This document shows, in pieces, positions 1 through 7,943 of a DNA stretch of 64,000 nt; position 1 is the stretch's first letter; every line of letters begins with the position of its first letter. The notes beneath the pieces are model-generated. The model saw only the letters and a list, made by a program, of their open reading frames with translations. It searched no databases and was not told the DNA's origin. Source of the stretch: Candidatus Nitrosotalea okcheonensis. Lineage in GTDB: Archaea; Thermoproteota; Nitrososphaeria; Nitrososphaerales; Nitrosopumilaceae. Made by a program: the position numbers and the translations under genes. The DNA is taken from positions 1,203,396 to 1,267,395 of the forward strand of contig NZ_LT841358.1 of assembly GCF_900177045.1 (NCBI RefSeq). Direction: 5' to 3'.

Positions 1-2
1 AT

Positions 3-365
3 GTGATTTTTGTTCCGCGTTACATCTGGATCACCACAAAAGAAAAGGAACAATATTTTGCGGGTGACAAAGCAAGCATAGGAAAGATTGCAAACTACAA
101 TGAATCAGATCTTGATGAGGATTTAATTGAGAATCCAAAATCTTGGATAATATCATTGGATTGTATAACAGATGTTAGAAGCATAACAACAAGAAAAGTA
201 GATTTCTTGCGAATTACATTTACAGAAAAAGGGAAAGAAAAAAAATACGATTTTGGAATCACCAAAACAGTAACAAATTATCCATACAGACAGCCCCTTG
301 TTTTTAGAAATTTGGACTGGAGTTTATGGATAGGTTTGATAGCATCAAAATTAAAAAAACCATAG
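3..365 (+). CDS. Hypothetical protein, possibly cut by the window edge
   Basis: A 120-residue soluble protein that I do not recognise. It is rich in Lys, Glu and aromatic residues, and alternating hydrophobic stretches suggest beta strands. There is no signal peptide and no clear membrane segment. The first possible codon in this frame is the GTG at position 3, so the true start may lie upstream of the window. It is followed nine bases later by the stop of a gene on the opposite strand (convergent). Confidence 0.5.
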   Translation: MIFVPRYIWITTKEKEQYFAGDKASIGKIANYNESDLDEDLIENPKSWIISLDCITDVRSITTRKVDFLRITFTEKGKEKKYDFGITKTVTNYPYRQPLVFRNLDWSLWIGLIASKLKKP

Positions 366-374
366 GCCACAACA

Positions 375-845
375 CTAGCAGTTTTCTTTAGAACCTAGTT
401 TTTCTCTTGCCTGTAAAATAACAAGATCATCATCAACATCTTGTTTTTTTAGGAATTTTAAATCAGTTATCTTCTTTTTGAATTTGAATATTTCAAGTTC
501 ATATGTTTTATTTTTAGGAGAATAGACTGCAAGCTGTAATGATGCAGAACCGATATATTCCTCCATAAATTGTTTGTAGTGATCAGAAATTTTCAGCGAT
601 TTTAAAAAGACGTTTGTCTCCTGCAATATTCTAGATTGGCAACATAGTATGAACTCATAGTTAACATCACCTTCAAAGAACCTCATTTTGATCTCATCAT
701 CTGGCCAATATTTTATCATCTGATTCCAGGCATTGACAAGTTTTCTTTTATTATCAAATATCAGGTATACGGTAGGCCGTACATCAAATACATGATATCC
801 CAAACCTAGAAAATCTCCAAACCAGTTAATTTTAGAATTGATCAT
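375..845 (-). CDS. Hypothetical protein
   Basis: Unrecognised soluble protein of about 156 residues, rich in Lys, Asp and aromatic residues. The frame stays open to 947, but the ATG at 845 (protein begins MINSKINWFG) is the better start: a TATA-like stretch at 867-875 sits about 26 bp upstream of it, as for leaderless archaeal genes, and the extra N-terminal residues in the longer reading come from promoter DNA. It is divergent from the small gene at 948, which has its own TATA-like box near 923. Confidence 0.5.
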   Translation of the reverse strand: MINSKINWFGDFLGLGYHVFDVRPTVYLIFDNKRKLVNAWNQMIKYWPDDEIKMRFFEGDVNYEFILCCQSRILQETNVFLKSLKISDHYKQFMEEYIGSASLQLAVYSPKNKTYELEIFKFKKKITDLKFLKKQDVDDDLVILQAREKLGSKENC

Positions 846-947
846 GTTCAATTCCAAGCAGATATTGTATTTAATGATTAGACTACAAAAAGACGTTCCA
901 ATAAGAAAAGTTAAGATGTTAAATAAGTTCAGGATACATGATATCAA

Positions 948-1166
948 ATGGGAAATAGAAAGCGAATAAGCGAAATAATGAAGATGAGTAAAGAAGAGTT
1001 ATACCAATACCTCAGACAAGAAGACAATACAATTCAATCAACAGATAAAATAGAAATGAAACCTTTTGAACATGGTATCAAAATTTTTTATTTCCATAAA
1101 GATTCTGAAAAACCCTACAAGACCAAGGTTTATCTAAATCCAGAAGAATCTGAATCCCTAAAATAA
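948..1166 (+). CDS. Small hypothetical protein
   Basis: A 72-residue charged protein without membrane segments. The N-terminal half is helical and basic (MKMSKEELYQYLRQ), and the C-terminal half reads as short beta strands ending in an acidic tail. An AT-rich TATA-like stretch near 918-927 lies about 26 bp before the ATG, which supports expression as a leaderless transcript. No function can be assigned. Confidence 0.5.
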   Translation: MGNRKRISEIMKMSKEELYQYLRQEDNTIQSTDKIEMKPFEHGIKIFYFHKDSEKPYKTKVYLNPEESESLK

Positions 1167-1219
1167 ACACAGATCATTCTAGATACTATTTATAAAATTA
1201 AAATGAAAAAAGTGTGTAA

Positions 1220-1969
1220 TTATAGGAAGGGTTTAGGTTTGAGTTCACGCCACTTGCCACGAGCCCAGAATCCCCATTTCTGTTTGTCTTCATTTGCATA
1301 GTAACATTTCTCATTGTGAGGACATTCCATGCATTTTTCAGATGGTTCGATTGCTGGAGCAATATTGTTTGTCAGCAAGGTATTGAGAATTTTAGCTCTA
1401 CGTTTTGTTTCATTTAAGAGCCTCTCACTTTTTGGAACATTGAATTCCATCTCATTTCCTTCCCTATCAAAGTAGACAATCACACCCTCTGGTTTGTCAA
1501 ACATGAACAAATAGGAGTTCAGGTGTATGAAATCTGCCGGATATGGCATTTCAGGCAATTTTTCTGAACTTCTAAAGAGCATCACTACCTCATCTTCGAC
1601 TCGGTCAGCTCTACCGACAATCTTTACGTTAGAACCTGCATCAAGCTGACCTTCAATTGGTTTTTCCATGATGCTAAATGCGCTCTTTTGCATTATCTTT
1701 GACACCATCTGTTTATGATTGCTTTCAGACGGATCCTTTCGATCAAGGTATGCATTTCTTAAACATCCGCTTACCTCATCTACTGTGATCTTACCTTCGT
1801 CAGCTACTTGTGGATTAATTGCTGCAAAGACTTGCTCAATGACATCGTAAACATCTACTCGTGGTGGTGCATCAGTTGCTGCACGATAGTTTTCAATTCC
1901 TTCCTTAATTTTGTCTTGAACTTTTCCAACGATTTTTGCTTTTTTGTAGCTAGCTTTGGATTCTGTCAT
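1220..1969 (-). CDS. Cas4-like / PD-(D/E)XK-fold Fe-S protein, active site apparently degenerate
   Basis: This 249-residue protein has the layout of Cas4/AddB-type iron-sulfur nucleases. One Cys lies near the N-terminal third (C69, in SGCLRNAYLDRK) and a three-Cys cluster near the C-terminus (C213, C216, C222, in CMECPHNEKC). Together they could hold a 4Fe-4S cluster. The core shows GRADRVED with D122. Where active Cas4 proteins carry a hydrophobic E-x-K strand, this protein reads VVMLFRSS, so the catalytic Glu and Lys are not evident. No cas gene or CRISPR array lies nearby. A TATA-like box at 1994-2000 supports a leaderless ATG at 1969. The fold call is from motif pattern; loss of catalysis is inference. 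Confidence 0.6.
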   Translation of the reverse strand: MTESKASYKKAKIVGKVQDKIKEGIENYRAATDAPPRVDVYDVIEQVFAAINPQVADEGKITVDEVSGCLRNAYLDRKDPSESNHKQMVSKIMQKSAFSIMEKPIEGQLDAGSNVKIVGRADRVEDEVVMLFRSSEKLPEMPYPADFIHLNSYLFMFDKPEGVIVYFDREGNEMEFNVPKSERLLNETKRRAKILNTLLTNNIAPAIEPSEKCMECPHNEKCYYANEDKQKWGFWARGKWRELKPKPFL

Positions 1970-2100
1970 TCTTTTGAAGAGTGGGATTTCATCTATAAAA
2001 GGTATTTTATCCTAAAACAGTTTTTTTATGATATTATTCTTTATTTTATAATATTTTAAGCAATGATTTTAATAAAACCATTTCATATGTGCAATGAATC

Positions 2101-2448
2101 ATGACCCTTAAAAAAATCGAGGCTGTATTTCCACAAGAAAAATTGGACGCAGTCTTCAATGCTCTAACAGCACTTGACATAAGCGGATTTACGTATTTTA
2201 GTGTCAAGGGCAGAGGCGCCAGACCAAGAGAAATGGTATCTTCGGGCAGAGGAGGACGTGTTGAAGCTACACACAACGATAACTCCTTCATCTATGTAGT
2301 TGTTACTGAGAGTCAGTTACCTAAAGTAATAGATGCAATAACTACTCATGCAGGTACAGGAGCAGCTGGAGAAGGAAAGATCTTCATATACAATGTCGAA
2401 GATGCGGTGGATATAGGAACCAAAAAACACGGCGATTCCTCACTCTAA
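2101..2448 (+). CDS. glnK: PII-family nitrogen regulatory protein
   Basis: A 115-residue PII signal-transduction protein. It opens with the usual MTLKKIEAVFPQEKLDAVF strand-helix unit and ends with the family's GKIFIYNVEDAVDIGT segment, where ATP and 2-oxoglutarate bind in the trimer. The T-loop (about residues 37-57) is Gly/Arg rich and has no Tyr at the site that is uridylylated in bacteria, so control by ligand binding alone is likely. No amtB gene is adjacent, so its partner is unknown. A TATA-like stretch near 2067-2078 places transcription start at or next to the ATG. Confidence 0.9.
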   Translation: MTLKKIEAVFPQEKLDAVFNALTALDISGFTYFSVKGRGARPREMVSSGRGGRVEATHNDNSFIYVVVTESQLPKVIDAITTHAGTGAAGEGKIFIYNVEDAVDIGTKKHGDSSL

Positions 2449-2526
2449 ATTTCTTTTACACATTTAATTTAATTTAATCATAAAAAATATCTTAATCTAT
2501 ATACATCTAGCAAACACAACAGAGTC

Positions 2527-3045
2527 ATGTTCTGGCCAGGAATGGGAGATCCGACAAAACGCAAAAAAATGCTCAGATTTCTCGCAATTTCAGCAGCCAT
2601 AGGCGTTGCAGTTGTCTTGATTAGTACCACAGTTGTTTCAAAGGTCAAAGAACAAGATCCACTATACCACAAATGTGTTAATGGATTGGATATCACATAC
2701 CATGTATCGGCCACACTAGATATTCAGGTAGATGGTAAAAAATGGGTTAGGCCCATTGATACAAGTACTGACATACCGAAGGACTGTAAAAGATCCATGG
2801 TTTTCCTGGATGATGGAACTATTAGTGGTGAATGGACAAAGAAATACCCATTTGAGGTAGGCCAGTTCTTGTGGATGTCAGGCTTTCCCATAAGAGACAT
2901 GGATGAAACTAAATCAAAAATATATGCAAATGAAGTAGAGTCATCTGAATTCATTCATACAGTAGTACAAGACGGTGTCCATTACAAGGCAGAGTTTGTT
3001 ACAAAGAATGCAGGAGCACCAACCTTTACACCGCCTAAAAACTAG
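2527..3045 (+). CDS. Membrane-anchored extracytoplasmic protein, unknown function
   Basis: A 172-residue protein with a basic N-terminus (DPTKRKKM), one membrane segment at about residues 17-39, and a soluble domain probably outside the cell. Two cysteines (CVNG near 50 and DCKR near 88) could form a disulfide. The soluble part is rich in beta-type sequence and ends in a Pro/Thr-rich tail. I do not recognise the family. TATA-like ctatatac near 2497-2504 is about 26 bp before the ATG, indicating a strong leaderless promoter. The next two genes, on the other strand, also encode small membrane proteins. Confidence 0.55.
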   Translation: MFWPGMGDPTKRKKMLRFLAISAAIGVAVVLISTTVVSKVKEQDPLYHKCVNGLDITYHVSATLDIQVDGKKWVRPIDTSTDIPKDCKRSMVFLDDGTISGEWTKKYPFEVGQFLWMSGFPIRDMDETKSKIYANEVESSEFIHTVVQDGVHYKAEFVTKNAGAPTFTPPKN

Positions 3046-3146
3046 GCATTTAGTTCAAAGTTATACGCTAAACAATCCAGGATCAAAGTTATTTCAAAAT
3101 ACTCAGTAGGGAAGAAATTAAAAATAAGAAAAAGAGTTTTGGGTTT

Positions 3147-3416
3147 TTACCAGTATTTACCGTTGTCTGGTATCAGACCAATGCCTTCTCTTTCAAAGTG
3201 CTTGTTGAGTTCTGCAACCCATCTTTCTCTTGTGTCGCCACCGAGACCGTGCACTCTGAGCCAGAACGCAATTACTCCGAGAAGGAATACTGTGAACATG
3301 ATGGTTGCAAATATGTAGACCATCACATCATAGAATAGCGGGTCATAGTTTGGACCTATCTGACCTGCAAAGTTTGACAGCATACCTACGAGCATAGTGA
3401 ATATCGTGCTCATCAT
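3147..3416 (-). CDS. Small two-helix membrane protein; candidate AMO accessory subunit
   Basis: About 89 residues with two hydrophobic helices (roughly residues 1-20 and 33-57) and a charged C-terminal tail ending in DNGKYW. The frame opens at a TTG at 3428, but a tatatatc box at 3438-3445 lies 26 bp upstream of the double ATG at 3416, so I start it there. Ammonia-oxidising archaea have small extra AMO subunits (AmoX and the proposed AmoY and AmoZ), the last two reported as encoded by neighbouring genes away from amoA. This gene and its neighbour at 3513 fit that description by size, topology and pairing, but I cannot confirm identity from sequence alone. Confidence 0.55.
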   Translation of the reverse strand: MMSTIFTMLVGMLSNFAGQIGPNYDPLFYDVMVYIFATIMFTVFLLGVIAFWLRVHGLGGDTRERWVAELNKHFEREGIGLIPDNGKYW

Positions 3417-3512
3417 GATTCCAAACAATTTAGGTGCGATATATACATTTCTGTATGGGATAAAAAATAGAGATCTAATACGAGACTAATAAAATAAGAA
3501 AAAAGAGAAGAA

Positions 3513-3812
3513 CTAAGCTCTCTTTGCTTTTTCCGCTTGCTTTGCTTTTACTACAAAGGCAATGAAGATTCCACCGAATATTCCACCTGAGATTATTGAT
3601 GCACCAACTACACCGTTTGCATCAAGATATGGAGTACCTGAACCTGCATGCGGATTATTTTGTACTGCCTGTACTTTTTCTCTTGCTAATGCCAACTCCT
3701 GTTCGAGCCCAAGACCACCACCTGGGGTGTATTGAGCTGCGGCAAATGGAGCAAATGTAGTGGCTGCAAATAGAGCCAACAGTACAGTTCCAATAATTAT
3801 TGGTGTTTTCAT
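3513..3812 (-). CDS. Secreted or membrane protein with signal peptide and C-terminal helix; candidate AMO accessory subunit
   Basis: A 99-residue protein with an N-terminal signal-type segment (residues 1-26, ending APFAAAQ). A short polar stretch follows, with GGGLGLEQELALAREKVQAV, a helical element, and HAGSGTPYLD. A Gly/Ile-rich membrane helix spans about residues 69-88, and the tail is basic (KAKQAEKAKRA). The predicted topology is C-terminus inside. It lies upstream of, and co-directional with, the two-helix protein at 3147-3416, with 96 bp between them and separate TATA-like boxes. The pairing suggests a membrane complex. The AmoY/AmoZ suggestion is inference only. Confidence 0.6.
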   Translation of the reverse strand: MKTPIIIGTVLLALFAATTFAPFAAAQYTPGGGLGLEQELALAREKVQAVQNNPHAGSGTPYLDANGVVGASIISGGIFGGIFIAFVVKAKQAEKAKRA

Positions 3813-3867
3813 ATGAATACCTAATTGAGATTCGATTTCGTAGATATTTAACTTTTATGTAATTACT

Positions 3868-3885
3868 ACTTGAAGGGGGTCAAGT
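3868..3885. promoter_or_regulatory. Inverted repeat upstream of the uS15 promoter
   Basis: ACTTGA and TCAAGT form 6-bp arms around AGGGGG, directly 5' of the TATA-like aacatttatg at 3886-3895 that should serve the uS15 gene. Its position next to the BRE/TATA region would suit an operator. The repeat is short and could be chance. Confidence 0.3.
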
Positions 3886-3918
3886 AACATTTATGTTTCC
3901 TTGAAAAACAAGCGGTTC

Positions 3919-4368
3919 GTGGGTCGACTTCATTCACACAGACATGGTAAATCACATTCAACAAGGCCGATCACTCCTAGTACACCTACATGGGTAAAAC
4001 AGAGTCCAGCCGAAATTGAAGAATTGATTGTAAAATATGCAAAAGAAGGTCTTGCCCCAAGCAGGATTGGAATAAAATTACGCGATCAATATGCAATACC
4101 AGTTACGAGGCATATTGTCAAAAAATCAATTACAGAAATCCTTGAACAGAAGGGAGTCAAAACAGAAATGCCTGAAGATTTGAACAACTTGGTAAACAAA
4201 GCACTTGGCCTACAGAAACATTTGAAGGAGAATAAATCTGATAAAAGAAATGTTAGATCGCTTGAACTTTTAGAGGCAAAGGTTCACAGACTATCTTCAT
4301 ATTACAAGAAAATTGGAAAGATACCCAAAACTTGGAAATATAAGGCAGTCATTGCTCAACTCGAGTAA
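3919..4368 (+). CDS. rps15: 30S ribosomal protein uS15
   Basis: Archaeal-type S15 with a basic N-terminal extension (MGRLHSHRHGKSHSTRP) before the S15 core that binds 16S rRNA helix 22. The core includes HRLSSYYKKIGKIPKTWKY near the C-terminus. The frame stays open to a TTG at 3901, but homologous proteins begin at the GRLHSHR segment. The GTG at 3919 has a TATA-like box about 27 bp upstream, so it is chosen as a leaderless GTG start. Its TAA shares one base with the ATG of the next gene, so it leads an operon with recJ, pcc1 and serS. Confidence 0.95.
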   Translation: MGRLHSHRHGKSHSTRPITPSTPTWVKQSPAEIEELIVKYAKEGLAPSRIGIKLRDQYAIPVTRHIVKKSITEILEQKGVKTEMPEDLNNLVNKALGLQKHLKENKSDKRNVRSLELLEAKVHRLSSYYKKIGKIPKTWKYKAVIAQLE

Positions 4369-5786
4369 TGGCAAAGTTAGATCAAGCATTATCTTATTTT
4401 CATGATAGAATTTCCGATTGCATCAAAACGGGGAAGAATATTTCAGTAATTACCCATCTTGATTGTGATGGAATAACCTCAGGTAGTATTGTTACAAAAT
4501 CTTTGATCAGATCAGGCGCAAAATGTACCGTACGTACTGTCAATGAATTCAGTAAGAACATTATTGAAAAAATGAAAAGCGACTCAAGACAGTTTCACAT
4601 AATTACAGATCTTGGCGGAGGATTTGCAAAAGATATCGACGAGGCGTTGGGCGAAGATTGGATAGTAGTTGATCATCATCAGATACCACAGGAAGAATTT
4701 GATAATCAAAAAGTTATCAATGCTTGGAAATATGATGTTGACGGAGGAAAAGATGTTTCAGCAGGCGGTATGGCATATCTTGTTTCAAAAGCCCTTCACA
4801 AAGAAAACACAGATTTAGCATGGATTGCAGTAGTTGCAGCATTAGGGGATCGCCAGGATCAAGGCGAAAAGAAATCATTTACGGGAATAAATTTAGAAAT
4901 TGCATCCACTGCAAAGAAGAACAATCAAGTCGAAATTGATTTAGATATTTTGCTTGTTGGTAGGGAGACAAGACCATTACCAGATGCACTTGCGTTTACC
5001 TCACAACCTTTCATCGAGGGATTAACATGGAATCGTGATGCATGTCTTTCACTTTTAAATTCCTCAGGAATAAAATTAAAGGATGGTAGTAGATGGCGTG
5101 TTCCTGCAGAATTAACAGAAGATGAAAAACGAATACTTCTTCAAACAATATCAAAGTACATTTCGACTAAAAATGCAAGCGATATACTGGATGAGCTTGT
5201 AGGATACACATACACCCTATCTGGCGAAGATAAGAGGAGTTTCCTTCGGGATGCAAGGGAGTTTTCAACGATGCTAAACTCTTGTGGTAGAATTCGCAGG
5301 GCAGGAGTTGGAATAGCAATTTGCATGGGGGACAGAACCAAGATGCTACAAGAGGGCGAAAGTATTTTGGTGGAGTATAGGACATTTTTGAGAACCTATA
5401 TGAACACACTTTCTAGCGAAAGATGGAGAATAACCGACAATGGTCATTACTTGATGGTAAATGGTGAAGGACTAGTACCTGAAAATATGACAGGTGCAGT
5501 ATCATCGCTTCTTGGTGGATCACAGAAAAATACGGGTAAGATAATCATACTTAGAACAAACGGGGAAGAGGGAACAATAAAGTTCTCTTCACGTAAATCT
5601 ACAGGCTGTAAATCTGAAGTAAATTTAGGGTTGTTAATGCGAGAATGTGCTGCAAGAGTATCAGGTGTTGGAGGAGGCCATGCTGCTGCAGCAGGTGCCA
5701 GAATTACAAAAGACAAACTGGATGAATTCCTAGATTATTTGGAAAAAAATGTCTCTAGAATGCAAAGTTCAAGTGTTTCTGAATAA
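4368..5786 (+). CDS. RecJ-like DHH-family phosphoesterase (archaeal GAN/RecJ type)
   Basis: A 472-residue DHH/DHHA1 protein. Metal-binding motifs are all present: LDCDGITSG (about 31-39), DLGGG (81-85) and VDHHQ (101-105). The C-terminal DHHA1 domain carries GVGGGHAAAAGARI (about 435-448). Archaeal members act as single-strand exonucleases and associate with GINS and MCM at the replication fork. Here the gene sits in a ribosomal/translation operon directly after uS15, an arrangement common in archaea. The start overlaps the preceding stop by one base. The last 38 bases overlap the pcc1 gene. Confidence 0.88.
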   Translation: MAKLDQALSYFHDRISDCIKTGKNISVITHLDCDGITSGSIVTKSLIRSGAKCTVRTVNEFSKNIIEKMKSDSRQFHIITDLGGGFAKDIDEALGEDWIVVDHHQIPQEEFDNQKVINAWKYDVDGGKDVSAGGMAYLVSKALHKENTDLAWIAVVAALGDRQDQGEKKSFTGINLEIASTAKKNNQVEIDLDILLVGRETRPLPDALAFTSQPFIEGLTWNRDACLSLLNSSGIKLKDGSRWRVPAELTEDEKRILLQTISKYISTKNASDILDELVGYTYTLSGEDKRSFLRDAREFSTMLNSCGRIRRAGVGIAICMGDRTKMLQEGESILVEYRTFLRTYMNTLSSERWRITDNGHYLMVNGEGLVPENMTGAVSSLLGGSQKNTGKIIILRTNGEEGTIKFSSRKSTGCKSEVNLGLLMRECAARVSGVGGGHAAAAGARITKDKLDEFLDYLEKNVSRMQSSSVSE

Positions 5787-5991
5787 TCTTTCAGAGAAAA
5801 AGGCAGAATCCATAAGAAAATCTTTGGAGCCTGATAATGTAGATTTTCCAGAAAATCTTTCTTTTAAAATTGAAAAAGATGGGGCATCCCTGATTTTTAC
5901 ATTTGAGGGTAAAGGAAATATAAGAACATTGATTTCTACTATTGATGAAGTTCTTGAACAGACCCAAGTTATACTCAAAGTGACTAGTTGA
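5749..5991 (+). CDS. pcc1: KEOPS complex subunit Pcc1
   Basis: An 80-residue protein with the Pcc1/CTAG layout: a strand-helix unit, then LEPDNVDFPENLSFKIEKDG, a strand (LIFTFEG), and a C-terminal helix (NIRTLISTIDEVLEQT). Pcc1 dimerises within KEOPS, which makes the threonylcarbamoyl adenosine (t6A) at position 37 of ANN-decoding tRNAs. It overlaps the RecJ-like gene by 38 bp in another frame, and its TGA overlaps the serS ATG by one base, so translation is probably coupled. The tight link to serS fits a tRNA role. Confidence 0.8.
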   Translation: MSLECKVQVFLNNLSEKKAESIRKSLEPDNVDFPENLSFKIEKDGASLIFTFEGKGNIRTLISTIDEVLEQTQVILKVTS

Positions 5992-7253
5992 TGCTTGACC
6001 CAAAACTTCTTCGAGATAATCCAGACAAGATCAGGAATATGTTAGAAGCAAGGGCTGTCAAATTTCCTCTTGATGATTTGATCTCATTAGATAAGTACAG
6101 AAGAGAATTAATTACGAAAACGGATGAGTTTAGAAAAAAGAAAAATGAAGTATCATTAGAAATTGCAAGAAAAAAGAAAGTAAAGGAAGATGCATCCAAT
6201 CTCATAGACCAAATGCAGATAGTTTCAGACAATCTCAGAAAACTAGAAGAGGACCAGATAAAAATAGAAGAGAAATTCACAAAACTTTCCCTAACATTGC
6301 CCAACATGATACATGAGTCAGTTCCCATTGGAAAAGATGAAACTGCAAACAAAGAAATAAAAAAATGGGGAGACATACCCATTTTTGATTTCGAGGTAAA
6401 AGATCACATAGATTTGACACAGAGTCTAGATCTTGTAGATTTAGAGAGAGCTGCTAAGGTATCAGGAGCAAGATTTTACTATCTTAAAAATCAACTTGTC
6501 AGATTAAACCAAGCGTTATTACAGTTTGCACTTGATTTTTTGTCTGAGAAGAATTACATCCCAATACAAACACCGTTTTTGATAAACAGAGCTGCCATGG
6601 AAGGCGCCATAATTGCCCAAGATTTCGAGGATGTAATTTACAAGATTGAAGGTGAAGATCTCTATCTAATAGGAACAAGTGAACATGCAGTGGCATCAAT
6701 GCATTCAGATGAGATAATTGATGGTAAAAAATTACCCCTACGATATGCAGGAGTTAGCACATGTTTTAGAAAAGAGGCAGGTGCACATGGCAGAGACCAG
6801 AAGGGAATATTTCGTGTACACCAATTTGAAAAAGTAGAGCAGTTTGTATTTACAAGACCTGAAGATTCATGGCACGAACATGAGAGGATGCTTGCAATTG
6901 CAGAAGAATTTTATCAAAAAATAGGTATACCGTATAGAATAATGCTGCTATCAAGTGTAGACTTGGGCAAAGTTTCTGCCAAAACCTATGATCTAGAAGC
7001 ATGGATGACAGGACAGAGAAACTACAGGGAGATAGTATCATGCTCTAATTGTCTTGATTTTCAAGCAAGAAGACTAAAAATAAGATTCAGAGACAGAACG
7101 GATGAACAACCGCAATATCTTCATTCTTTGAACAGTACCCTAGTAGCAACTACAAGAACAATGGTTGCGATAATAGAAAATTTCCAGACCAGAGATGGAC
7201 ATATTACAGTTCCAAAGGCATTACAAAAATATGTAGGCTCTAGCCTAATCTAA
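5991..7253 (+). CDS. serS: Seryl-tRNA synthetase
   Basis: Class IIa synthetase of normal bacterial/archaeal type, about 420 residues. The N-terminal coiled-coil arm (about 30-105) binds the long variable arm of tRNA-Ser. The catalytic core has TSEHAVAS (serine site, about 230-237), motif 2 FRKEAGAHGRD (260-270) and motif 3 NSTLVATTRTMVAIIEN (382-398). A TTG three bases upstream is possible, but the ATG at 5991 overlaps the pcc1 stop by one base and is preferred. It ends the rps15-recJ-pcc1-serS run. Confidence 0.97.
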   Translation: MLDPKLLRDNPDKIRNMLEARAVKFPLDDLISLDKYRRELITKTDEFRKKKNEVSLEIARKKKVKEDASNLIDQMQIVSDNLRKLEEDQIKIEEKFTKLSLTLPNMIHESVPIGKDETANKEIKKWGDIPIFDFEVKDHIDLTQSLDLVDLERAAKVSGARFYYLKNQLVRLNQALLQFALDFLSEKNYIPIQTPFLINRAAMEGAIIAQDFEDVIYKIEGEDLYLIGTSEHAVASMHSDEIIDGKKLPLRYAGVSTCFRKEAGAHGRDQKGIFRVHQFEKVEQFVFTRPEDSWHEHERMLAIAEEFYQKIGIPYRIMLLSSVDLGKVSAKTYDLEAWMTGQRNYREIVSCSNCLDFQARRLKIRFRDRTDEQPQYLHSLNSTLVATTRTMVAIIENFQTRDGHITVPKALQKYVGSSLI

Positions 7254-7296
7254 AATGTCGTACAACTTATATTTTGGCCTCAGAAGTTCATCATAG

Positions 7297-7911
7297 TTGG
7301 CACGCCAAAAGACTGCAAGAGTGAAAGACAAGTGGAGAGAAAAGAAGTGGGTTACGGTATTGCTTCCTGCTTCATTTGACAAAAAGCCAATTGCCTACAT
7401 TCCAATCACTGATGATGATAGTGCAGTAGGCAGAGTAATAGAGGTTACATTACATGACATACTAAAAGGAGATCCTTCCCAGCATCAATTCAAATTGTAT
7501 TTCCAAGTTCATAAAATAGAAGGAGAAACAGCAACTACAATTTTCAAGAGATTTGAATATGCAAAGGAGTTTCTAAGAAGTCTTGTAAGACGAGGTTCAT
7601 CATTGATTAGTTTTATTGCCGATGTCAAGACCAAAGATGGATACATCTTTAGGATAAAAATAGTTGCGCTGACACAGAAAAAATTGAATACTTCAAGAAA
7701 ACATGCAATTAGATTAGTTGCTCAAGAAATAATGTCAAAAACTATTCCAGAAATGACAATAGATCAATTCATCCAGGCTACAGTATTTGGAAAAATAAAC
7801 TCAGACATCATGGCAGCTGTCAAGAAAATTGTTCATGTGAGACATGTTGGAATTGAAAAGGCAAAGCTCATTAGAACTGCAGAGGGCGAAATTGCTCTGT
7901 TACAGGCCTAA
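7297..7911 (+). CDS. rps3ae: 30S ribosomal protein eS1 (S3Ae)
   Basis: A 204-residue eS1 protein, recognised by MARQKTARVKDKWREKKWV at the start and by GRVIEVTLHDILKGD and LRSLVRRGSSLI in the body. It binds near the mRNA exit channel of the small subunit. The start is a TTG at 7297; the TATA-like acttatattt (7264-7273) about 27 bp upstream fits a leaderless TTG start. The gene that follows encodes another RNA-binding protein. Confidence 0.95.
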   Translation: MARQKTARVKDKWREKKWVTVLLPASFDKKPIAYIPITDDDSAVGRVIEVTLHDILKGDPSQHQFKLYFQVHKIEGETATTIFKRFEYAKEFLRSLVRRGSSLISFIADVKTKDGYIFRIKIVALTQKKLNTSRKHAIRLVAQEIMSKTIPEMTIDQFIQATVFGKINSDIMAAVKKIVHVRHVGIEKAKLIRTAEGEIALLQA

Positions 7912-7943
7912 TAGATATAATCATCTCATATATCACATACAGC

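Noticed and set aside
1220..1969. A CRISPR-Cas locus implied by the Cas4-like gene
   Set aside because: No repeat array and no other cas gene is present in the window.
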